Shown one piece after another: positions 1 to 5,671 of a stretch of DNA of 11,652 bases (the first letter of the stretch is position 1; every line of letters starts with the position of its first letter). The notes beneath the pieces are model-generated. The model made no database searches, was not told the DNA's origin, and was given only the letters and a program-made list of their open reading frames with translations. Position numbers and translations under genes: made by a program. The stretch lies in the NCBI GenBank assembly GCA_025997935.1, contig BNVG01000063.1, positions 1-11,652 of the forward strand. The letters are read 5' to 3'. The stretch is from Synergistales bacterium (GTDB lineage Bacteria > Synergistota > Synergistia > Synergistales > Aminobacteriaceae).

Positions 1-232
1 TCGCGGCAGAGCGTACGACAATATCTTCATAGAGCGACTGTGGAGAAGTCTGAAATATGAGGACGTATACTTGCGCGGCTATGAAACTCCCCGCGCGGCC
101 CGTGTGGGCATAGCGAAGTATCTACGGCACTACAACAACGAACGATTGCATCAAAGTCTGAACGACAAGACGCCTGCATCCGTCTACTGCGTTAAAGATT
201 CATGTACGCAAGTAACAATTAGCAAGAGGTAA
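1..232 (+). pseudogene. IS3-family transposase (OrfB), C-terminal end, cut by window edge
   Basis: Reading from base 2, an open frame of 76 codons ends at TAA 230-232. It contains the motif YDNIFIERLWRSLKYE, followed by RHYNNERLHQSLNDKTPASVY, with conserved NNERLHQSL. This is the end of the rve/DDE integrase core of IS3-family OrfB transposases. The Glu of IERLW (about codon 11) fits the third catalytic acidic residue. The N-terminal part and OrfA lie outside the window, so it cannot be told whether the element is complete. The reading direction (+) is opposite to the transposase fragments that follow. Seen: motif and stop. Known: family assignment. Inferred: that it belongs to the element whose end is at about 279. 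Confidence 0.9.
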
Positions 233-259
233 AACCTGACAAATTTCATGCCTAAAAAA

Positions 260-279
260 TGTCTTGACAAAAGGGAGCA
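260..279. repeat. Probable right terminal inverted repeat of the IS3-family element
   Basis: The sequence TGTCTTGACAAAAGGGAGCA lies 27 bases after the transposase stop and ends in CA, as is usual for IS3-family termini (TG...CA). Immediately after it the - strand reading frame of an unrelated gene fragment begins, so this is the natural place for the element boundary. The opposite end is outside the window, so the repeat cannot be matched and the exact boundary could be a few bases further right (279-283). Confidence 0.55.
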
Positions 280-281
280 CT

Positions 282-462
282 TTACTTATTCGCCAGCGCT
301 ACGTCCTTATTCGCGACGACGGCTTGCCATTTAGCGTTAGCTTTAGCGGTCGCCTCGCGGGTTGCCTCTCGCCGCGCATGTCCCAACGCCGACGCTTCAT
401 TATGACGCGCAAGCGTCCTTAGACGCTCTATCTCCTTGAACTCGTCAGTGGCGGTGATACCA
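282..462 (-). pseudogene. Rpn-family nuclease / PD-(D/E)XK transposase, C-terminal tail
   Basis: On the - strand about 60 codons read [14 protein letters not shown], then LARHNEASALGHARRE, then WQAVVANKDVALANK and a stop at 282-284. The pattern DEFKE-ERLR-ARH-EA-ALxHAREE followed by a KWQxVVAxKDxALAxKD coiled tail is typical of the C-terminus of Rpn (recombination-promoting nuclease) or 'PD-(D/E)XK nuclease family transposase' proteins. The catalytic N-terminal domain is absent. Upstream the frame runs into sequence that belongs, in another frame, to an IS1182-type transposase, so this piece is joined to a foreign fragment at about 450-463. It stops two bases from the inferred IS3 end, so the IS3 insertion may have removed the last residues. 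Family assignment is from recall of the tail pattern only. Confidence 0.65.
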
Positions 463-956
463 CTGATTTTCTGTACCGATTTGCACATTGTATCCGGGCT
501 TGGTCTGACCGTTTCTCATATGGTCTTCCTTCATCCGCATGAAGGTGGCGTCATGGTCTGTCTTACTGTAACTACGACGCGCTTGCAGGATTTCTTCCTG
601 TTTCTCGTATTTCTCCATACGTGGAATGTAGTCTTTTTCTATGGCTTTTTTAGCTTTCTTCAGGTCTTTGACCTTATCCTTGTTGTTCTTGTTGTTCTTG
701 CCTTCTTTTTCTTCTTTGTCCCGGGCTAACATCTCGTCTATCTTCGTAGCCGCTTCACGAATGGATTCGCTGTTGATCTCCTTACCGTTTCCCATCTCCG
801 GCAAATCAGCGTCACCAAATTCGGCGTTTTCCTCTTGTTCGATGATGTCAATTGCCGCAAGATGTTCCACTACTTTCCTCTTTAGGTTCTCTTTATAGCG
901 CTTAGTACTCTTACTCCATACCCAGCTGTATTTATTCGCGTTTGCCTCAATTTTTG
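456..956 (-). pseudogene. IS1182-type transposase, internal fragment
   Basis: The - strand frame is open from about 978 to a stop at 445-447. Recognisable sequence starts at [16 protein letters not shown] and runs through a charged, Lys/Glu-rich linker to [16 protein letters not shown], then [17 protein letters not shown]. The [15 protein letters not shown] and [13 protein letters not shown] blocks are strongly characteristic of IS1182-family (DDE domain) transposases. Both ends are missing: N-terminal to KIEANAN the sequence changes to the start of a different transposase, and after TENQ it runs into the Rpn tail in another frame. The first ATG in frame (870) is internal to the family alignment and is not a real start. 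A Lys-Asn-Asp-rich stretch (complement of the T-rich run near 655-715) matches the variable linker of this family. Clearly non-functional. Confidence 0.85.
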
Positions 957-1024
957 GAAGATTTGCAATACTCCTTGCTCAGAACATTTGCGACAGATTG
1001 TTTTTCGGACATGGACAGTGGCAT
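947..1024 (-). pseudogene. Transposase/integrase N-terminus (first ~24 codons only)
   Basis: A - strand ATG at 1022-1024 is preceded at 8 bases by GGGAGGAG (complement of 1033-1040), a strong Shine-Dalgarno sequence. It opens a 25-codon frame, [19 protein letters not shown] then CKSSKN, that stops at 947-949. The pattern MSxKQxVxxxLxKxYxxSxKK resembles the very N-terminus of the ISNCY/IS481-like integrases that continue 'KxxILDExxxLTGYNRxYA'. Here, at the point where that continuation would begin, the sequence switches to the IS1182-type fragment. The fragment is best read as the start of a third element, whose terminus would lie near 1119. The family call rests on a short stretch and is tentative. 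Confidence 0.5.
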
Positions 1025-1050
1025 ATCAATGACTCCTCCCTTTGTAGAAA

Positions 1051-1119
1051 GAGTCATTTTCGAGTACTTTTTTATTATGAGTCAACAATTGTATTTCGAG
1101 TACTTTTTTGTGAGTCAAC
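1051..1119. repeat. Repeated terminal boxes, likely end of the third mobile element
   Basis: Two imperfect direct repeats, 1058-1086 and 1094-1119, share TTTCGAGTACTTTTTT and end in GAGTCAAC; the first has five bases (ATTAT) where the second has one (G). A third GAGTCA box sits at 1051-1056, and ATGACTC (1028-1034) is inverted to GAGTCAT (1051-1057). Read on the - strand the repeats start GTTGACTCA and lie directly upstream of the transposase start at 1024. Such multiple boxes are usual at IS ends as transposase-binding sites. The native chromosome probably resumes just after 1119. Confidence 0.5.
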
Positions 1120-1127
1120 GCGAGCTA

Positions 1128-1167
1128 TTGACAATATCGTATATCGATGGTATTCTGATGGTATTCT
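1128..1167 (+). promoter_or_regulatory. Promoter of the GntR-type regulator gene
   Basis: TTGACA (1128-1133, perfect -35) is followed after exactly 17 bases by TATTCT (1151-1156, four of six -10 consensus bases). A second TATTCT at 1162-1167 results from the 11-bp tandem duplication described separately. The start codon at 1207 leaves a leader of about 40-45 bases. It sits immediately inside the inferred chromosome side of the mobile-element boundary. Confidence 0.65.
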
Positions 1168-1218
1168 AAAAAACATAGAAAGCTCTCCATTGGACATGGA
1201 TCAATAATGAATACCATC
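1146..1218. promoter_or_regulatory. Candidate autoregulatory operator: two direct and one inverted copy of GATGGTATTC
   Basis: GATGGTATTCT occurs twice in perfect tandem (1146-1156 and 1157-1167), overlapping the -10 region. Its exact inverse GAATACCATC is at 1209-1218, beginning at the last base of the regulator's start codon. The half-site ATGGTAT fits the ATnGTAT/ATACnAT core of many FadR/FCD-type GntR operators. The placement (over the promoter and across the start codon) fits negative autoregulation, possibly with looping between the sites. The repeats are seen directly; the binding protein is inferred. Confidence 0.5.
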
Positions 1219-1875
1219 AAAAACGATAGACTCTGGATCAAGGCTTATGACTGGATAAAAAAAGAAATTTTCAACGGCAGCTTAAAAGAAGGTATGCCTT
1301 TAAGTGAAAGTATGCTGGCGCAGGAAGTAAAAATCAGCCGTACTCCGATAAGGGAAGCTTTGTCTGTCCTGGAGCGTCATGGCTATGTAACGCTTGTATC
1401 CGGCAAGGGCGCTTTCGTCTCTTCGATATCGATGGATGTGGTGCGAGAAATTTACGAAATCAGGAGATTGCTCGAGCCGTATGCCGCGCGCACGGCGATA
1501 TATCATATACCGGATGACCTTTTGGATAGCGCGGAGAAAAACTGGCTGAGAATCCAATCCTTGATTGAAAACGGCATTGAGGTGAATTGGCCGGGGGTTG
1601 CTTCCCTTGATAAAGATTTACACGTTATGGTGACAATGCATACGGCAAATAGGCATATTCGGGATATTTTGTTGCCATACAACGCGCAAATGGAACGTTT
1701 TCAGCTCTTATCGGCAAAAGCCTTGGCGAATGTAGAAGAAACGACCAGACAGCACCTCAGTATCATCGCATGCATAAAAAAGAAAGACGAAAACGAGCTC
1801 GCCGAGCTGTTGCTGGAACATATTATCTCAAGCGAGAACAATATACGAAAGCTTTATTCGCCTTATTTATCCTAA
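1207..1875 (+). CDS. GntR-family transcriptional regulator, FadR/FCD subfamily
   Basis: The 222-residue protein has an N-terminal winged helix at about residues 12-73: IFNGSLKEGMPLSESMLAQE, then ISRTPIREALSVLERHGYV, then the wing GKGAF. This is the standard GntR pattern. A C-terminal all-helical FCD ligand domain follows at about 80-215. Within it D135, H139, H183 and H205 have the D-x3-H...H...H spacing of FCD proteins that bind a metal ion next to a small organic acid. The Shine-Dalgarno is weak (GGA at 1198-1200), but no better start exists. Its position upstream of a hydroxyacid/oxoacid catabolic set suggests it senses a pathway acid and controls both its own promoter and the next one. 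The effector cannot be read from sequence. Confidence 0.92.
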   Translation: MNTIKNDRLWIKAYDWIKKEIFNGSLKEGMPLSESMLAQEVKISRTPIREALSVLERHGYVTLVSGKGAFVSSISMDVVREIYEIRRLLEPYAARTAIYHIPDDLLDSAEKNWLRIQSLIENGIEVNWPGVASLDKDLHVMVTMHTANRHIRDILLPYNAQMERFQLLSAKALANVEETTRQHLSIIACIKKKDENELAELLLEHIISSENNIRKLYSPYLS

Positions 1876-1917
1876 TTCGTATTCATGACGGCGCTGAAAC
1901 GGGAGAAAGTATTTTTT

Positions 1918-1948
1918 TTGACTTCTTTCGGTATACCGTAGGTATTTT
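1918..1948 (+). promoter_or_regulatory. Promoter with operator palindrome upstream of the hydroxyacid dehydrogenase
   Basis: TTGACT (1918-1923) and TATTTT (1943-1948) form a possible -35/-10 pair with a long 19-base spacer. In the spacer lies the perfect 10-bp palindrome CGGTATACCG (1929-1938), followed by AGGTATT (1940-1946). The GGTAT core is the same as in the repeated sites upstream of the GntR gene, so the regulator probably binds here and blocks or adjusts RNA polymerase. The promoter call is moderate because of the spacer; the palindrome is certain as sequence. Confidence 0.5.
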
Positions 1949-2016
1949 AATGGTAGACAGTGGATGCGCATTCTCATAAACGCCGTCAATATAAGACAAT
2001 ATGGAGGGGAAAAGTT

Positions 2017-2991
2017 ATGGAGCGATTTTGGATTGTTGATGACGAATGGCCGGATTATGAGGCGGAGAGACAACTTCTGCAACAAGCGCACCCTGGCTGC
2101 GAAATCCTAACCTCAAAATCGGTAAACCCGAAGGATCTGGAGGAATTTGGATCTGTCGCGAACGCGTTGATATGCCAGATAAACGTGCCGGTCGACCGGA
2201 ACCTTTTGGAGAAATTGAAAAGCTGTAAAGTTGTTTCTGTGTACGGCGCAGGGTATAACAATGTAGACGTCAATTCCGCACGAGAGTTACACATTCCCGT
2301 CACCAACGTTCCAGGGTATTGCGCAGAAGAAGTGGCTGATTACGCGATAGCGGCCATATACTCCCAAAATTTGAAGCTGTCTTATTACGCCGACCATATG
2401 TCGAATGGCTTATGGGGCGCGCACGCCATCAAGAAAAAACCTCGCCGCGTCTCCCAGTTGACGTTGTTCGTTATTGGCTTTGGCAATATAGGCCAAAGAC
2501 TTGCCGCAAAAGCCATAGGTCTTGGCATGAAGGTTTTATTCCACGACTCTGTGGAAAACGCGGCGCTGGAGGAAAAAGCCAAAAAAATTGGCGCTCATAG
2601 GGTATCCTTGGAAGAGGGGCTTGCGCAAGCGGATGTCGTCTCGTCGCATCTGGCGCTCACCAATGAAACCAGAGGCTTTTTTTCCGAGAAGACATTCGCC
2701 CTGATGAAGAAAGAGGCGCACTTTATCAACGCCGCGAGGGGCGGCGTCGTGGACGAAGCGGCTCTTATCGAAGCCGTAAAGAATGGAACCATCGCGGCGG
2801 CCACTTTGGACGTTATCGTCAATGAGCCGCCTAAATTGGATGATCCGATTCTGCATACCGAGAATATCTGCGTTACGCCGCACATCTCTTATCTCACCGA
2901 AGATTCTTTGCATGAATTGAAATTCCGCGCGGCGAGAAATGCGTCGGATGTCCTGTTGGGAAAGAATATTCCTGAAATAGTGAACAAGTGA
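2017..2991 (+). CDS. D-isomer-specific 2-hydroxyacid dehydrogenase
   Basis: The 324-residue protein belongs to the NAD-dependent D-2-hydroxyacid dehydrogenase family, which interconverts a 2-hydroxyacid and a 2-oxoacid. The Rossmann motif VIGFGNIGQ (G154, G156, G159) is followed by Asp177, favouring NAD over NADP. The signature NAARGGVVDEAAL, IVNEPP and TPHISYL give the catalytic triad R241, E270, H289. YGAGYNNVD (76-84) and VTNVPGYCAEEVADY (95-109) are the usual substrate-domain segments. ATG 2017 is chosen because GGAGGGG at 2003-2009 sits 7 bases before it; an upstream in-frame ATG at 1960 would add 19 low-complexity residues and lacks such a site. Length is typical. It resembles phosphoglycerate/hydroxypyruvate-type members, but specificity is unknown. 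By context it would feed 2-oxoacids to the following oxidoreductase, or reduce them. Confidence 0.93.
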   Translation: MERFWIVDDEWPDYEAERQLLQQAHPGCEILTSKSVNPKDLEEFGSVANALICQINVPVDRNLLEKLKSCKVVSVYGAGYNNVDVNSARELHIPVTNVPGYCAEEVADYAIAAIYSQNLKLSYYADHMSNGLWGAHAIKKKPRRVSQLTLFVIGFGNIGQRLAAKAIGLGMKVLFHDSVENAALEEKAKKIGAHRVSLEEGLAQADVVSSHLALTNETRGFFSEKTFALMKKEAHFINAARGGVVDEAALIEAVKNGTIAAATLDVIVNEPPKLDDPILHTENICVTPHISYLTEDSLHELKFRAARNASDVLLGKNIPEIVNK

Positions 2992-3076
2992 ACAATCGCT
3001 ATTGAGCAAGGGGCTTGAAATGCCGGTTAAGCCGCTGGTTTTATGCCGGGCTTATTAGAGAAAGAGGGGGAAGCAG

Positions 3077-4927
3077 TTGAAAAAAATAGCAAGCGGGAAC
3101 GAAGCGTTGGCTTACGGGGCGTTGCGCGCGGGGGTTAAGGTTGTCGCAGGTTACCCTGGGACGCCATCCTCCGAGGTTATAGCGAGTTTGTTGGAAATGG
3201 AATTACCCGGAACTCATGTCGAATGGAGCACCAACGAAAAAGTTGCCTTCGAGGTCGCCGCAGGGGCCGCAATGGCCGGACATCGCGCGCTTTGTACAAT
3301 GAAAATGTCCGGTCTCAACGTTTGTTATGATTCCTTAATCGGCGTTGCGTATTCGGGATGTATCGGCGGGCTTGTCGTCTATGTATCGGACGACCCGGGA
3401 GTGAGCGCCGGAATGTGCGAACAGGACACGCGCGTATTTGCCGAGATGGCGGACATGCCGATGCTTGAGCCGTGTTCGTTGCAGGAAATTTACGACACGA
3501 CAATCACGGCGTTCGAGTTGGCCGAAAAAATAGGCGGCCCCGTATTTTTGAGACTTGTGACCAACAATTCTCAATCTCATGGGGTTATCGAACTTGAGGA
3601 CAGAACGCCGCCAAAAGAAAGCGCCCCTATGCCGCCTTATGATCCTGCCAAATATACCAAAGCCGGCGCTCTTATATGTATGCAGCAGCATCGTGACCTG
3701 ATCAGCAGATTAGAAGCCGCGGAGAAATATATAGCCGACAAGGATCTCAGCAAACTCGACCTGAAAAAAAAGGGCGGGCTTGGCGTCATTTCGGTGGGGA
3801 TAACCAACGGCTACTTGTGCGAGGCTATGGATAGGCTCAAAAACTCCGGAGTGGACATCTCGGACATTTCAACGCTCCGCTTGGCGGCAACCATTCCACA
3901 TGCGAAAGACAAGATCGTCTCTTTGCTTGGCCATTGCTCGAAAGTGATCGTCGCCGAGGAATTGGAGCCTCTGACAGAGAAATTTTGCTTCATGGAGGCC
4001 TACAAGAACAAACTCGACGTCCAATTTTTAGGGAAAGAAGACGGGACGTTCAGCCGTATCGGTCAATTTGACGCCCTTCTCTTGGAGACAAGCATCCGTA
4101 AGGCATTAGGGATTCATAAAACGGAGGCCTCGACGAGCGAACCGCCGGAGCGTCTGTGCGCGGCGCGTCCGATAGGTTTTTGCGCAGGCTGCCCGCACCG
4201 CGGTACGTACATGGGTTTGGAGCAGGGGTTGAACGCCAGCGGATACAAAAAAAACGAGGCGTTTATCACAGGCGACATCGGCTGTACGATTTTAGGCAGT
4301 TGCCCTCCCTTTGACATATTGTGGACGGAGCTCTCTATGGGGGCCAGTATTCCGTTTGCTCATGGCGTGGCTTACAGCAACATCCCGGCCCCGGTCATCG
4401 CCACCATTGGCGACTCCACATTTTTCCACGCCGGTATTCCGGGGCTCGTTAATGCCCTTCAGCACGACATAAACATGCTCGTGATTATTTTAGACAACGG
4501 CTGGACGGCAATGACTGGAATGCAGATCAATCCAGGCACGGGGCAGGCGTCTCAGAAGAAAAATTGGAAACAGCTTGATATAGAGTCCATCATACGCGGG
4601 TTAGGCGTCAAGAACCTTTGGACAGTGGATGCGTATGACGTTAAATCAGTTGCCGGCGCAGTTGAGCAGGCATTGAAAATTAACGGACTGAAGGTAATTC
4701 TTTCTCGCAGAGAATGCGCAATTCAGGCGGCGAGGCAGAAGGTGAAATATAAGCCTATCACGTTCACCCCGGAATCATGCGTGGGCTGCAAAAAATGTAT
4801 CGACGTAACGGGTTGCCCTGCGATCGAACTCAAAGGGAAAGTTATCGCTATTGATACCATGCAGTGCAACAATTGCGCGCTTTGTACGGGGGTTTGCCCC
4901 ACTAAGGCTCTTTGTGCCGCAAATTAG
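3077..4927 (+). CDS. iorA: Indolepyruvate:ferredoxin oxidoreductase, alpha subunit
   Basis: The 616-residue protein oxidatively decarboxylates 2-oxoacids, classically aryl pyruvates from aromatic amino acids, to acyl-CoA while reducing ferredoxin. The N-terminal pyrimidine-binding domain carries VVAGYPGTPSSEV and EWSTNEKVAFEVAAGAAMAG. FCAGCPHRGTY (368-378) and GDIGCTILG are the IorA hallmarks. The thiamine-diphosphate site is GDS (445-447) to LDN (472-474) with TAMTGMQ. Two C-terminal 4Fe-4S sites are present: C568, C571, C574, C580 and C597, C600, C603, C607. The start is TTG 3077, supported by GAGGGGG at 3064-3070 and by the usual N-terminal 'xxGNEA' sequence right after it. Length is normal for the family. 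Its partner subunit follows 11 bases downstream. The precise oxoacid used is not deducible. Confidence 0.95.
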   Translation: MKKIASGNEALAYGALRAGVKVVAGYPGTPSSEVIASLLEMELPGTHVEWSTNEKVAFEVAAGAAMAGHRALCTMKMSGLNVCYDSLIGVAYSGCIGGLVVYVSDDPGVSAGMCEQDTRVFAEMADMPMLEPCSLQEIYDTTITAFELAEKIGGPVFLRLVTNNSQSHGVIELEDRTPPKESAPMPPYDPAKYTKAGALICMQQHRDLISRLEAAEKYIADKDLSKLDLKKKGGLGVISVGITNGYLCEAMDRLKNSGVDISDISTLRLAATIPHAKDKIVSLLGHCSKVIVAEELEPLTEKFCFMEAYKNKLDVQFLGKEDGTFSRIGQFDALLLETSIRKALGIHKTEASTSEPPERLCAARPIGFCAGCPHRGTYMGLEQGLNASGYKKNEAFITGDIGCTILGSCPPFDILWTELSMGASIPFAHGVAYSNIPAPVIATIGDSTFFHAGIPGLVNALQHDINMLVIILDNGWTAMTGMQINPGTGQASQKKNWKQLDIESIIRGLGVKNLWTVDAYDVKSVAGAVEQALKINGLKVILSRRECAIQAARQKVKYKPITFTPESCVGCKKCIDVTGCPAIELKGKVIAIDTMQCNNCALCTGVCPTKALCAAN

Positions 4928-4938
4928 GAGGCGTAACC

Positions 4939-5538
4939 ATGAATAATTTTTTTGATATATACACGGTAGGCGTAGGCGGACAAGGTCTATTGACGATATC
5001 GGATCTTATAACGCAAGTATCGGCGGAAAAAGGGATTGGCGTCAATTTTTTCCCTACGAAAGGAATGGCGCAACGCGGAGGGTTCGTAAAAACGCAGCTT
5101 CGCCTTGGGCGTGGAATGGGCAGTTATTCCCCAAGCATCTCTCCCAAGGGCGCTGATCTCATCGTCTCTATGGAACTTTCCGAAACCCTCAAAGCCGTAC
5201 GTTACGGAAAACAGGGAGCGGATTATGTCATCCTGGGGCTACGTTGGCAGCCGACTGCTGTTATGTTGGGCAAAGCCCCGTATCCCAGCGAAAAACAGGT
5301 AGCGGAAGAGATACGCAAAGCTGGGGGCGTAGTGCATTACTTCGACCCCGCCGACATGCCCGGCGATATGCACAGCAACATCTATATGCTTGGCGCAGTG
5401 TACGCGCATTCGCGCCTGCATGACTTTTTTACCCAGAGCGACATCGAAAAAACCGTCACCGACAACTGGAAGAACGCGGCGCAGAGCAACGTGGAAGCAT
5501 TCCGCGCCGGATGTTCGGCATCTATAAAGGAAATATAG
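4939..5538 (+). CDS. iorB: Indolepyruvate:ferredoxin oxidoreductase, beta subunit
   Basis: The 199-residue protein is the small subunit of IOR, a pyruvate-ferredoxin oxidoreductase gamma-type domain that completes the oxoacid/CoA site of IorA. The N-terminal DIYTVGVGGQGLLTISDLI carries the family GxGGQG motif; PTKGMAQRGGFVKTQLRLG and SPSISPKGADLIVSME are further conserved blocks. The start at ATG 4939 is supported by AGGAGG (4926-4931) at 7 bases, which overlaps the iorA stop (TAG 4925-4927). An upstream GTG/ATG reading at 4912 would run into iorA and add nine unlikely residues. The 11-base gap from iorA implies translational coupling and a 1:1 complex. Length is normal. Confidence 0.94.
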   Translation: MNNFFDIYTVGVGGQGLLTISDLITQVSAEKGIGVNFFPTKGMAQRGGFVKTQLRLGRGMGSYSPSISPKGADLIVSMELSETLKAVRYGKQGADYVILGLRWQPTAVMLGKAPYPSEKQVAEEIRKAGGVVHYFDPADMPGDMHSNIYMLGAVYAHSRLHDFFTQSDIEKTVTDNWKNAAQSNVEAFRAGCSASIKEI

Positions 5539-5557
5539 TCTCGCCCTCAGGAGTCTA

Positions 5558-5616
5558 AAAAATAGCTTGAACAACAACCGAGTATCTCACTATCGCGAAG
5601 TGTTCAAGCTATTTTT
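5558..5616. terminator. Long A/T-flanked hairpin, possible bidirectional terminator
   Basis: AAAAATAGCTTGAACA (5558-5573) and its perfect inverse TGTTCAAGCTATTTTT (5601-5616) form a 16-bp stem around a 27-base loop. The A-run on the left and T-run on the right are what a factor-independent terminator needs on either strand. It starts 19 bases after the iorB stop. The stem is only moderately GC-rich and the loop is long, so an attenuator, RNA-processing site or remnant of a small inverted-repeat element is also possible. Confidence 0.55.
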
Positions 5617-5671
5617 ACTAAGCTCCTTGCCCCATTGGCGTATTTCTCTCGAAAGGCAGGTAAACGTATAG

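Noticed and set aside
436..898. Hydrophobic, Phe/Leu-rich + strand open frames that look like membrane proteins
   Set aside because: They are the complement of the Lys/Glu/Asn-rich linker of the IS1182-type transposase on the - strand; the hydrophobicity is a by-product of T-rich codons.
998..1207. 69-codon + strand open frame ending at the GntR start (TAATG)
   Set aside because: It runs through the IS terminal repeats and the promoter, has no recognisable motif, and its upstream part lies in mobile-element debris; the TAATG junction looks accidental.
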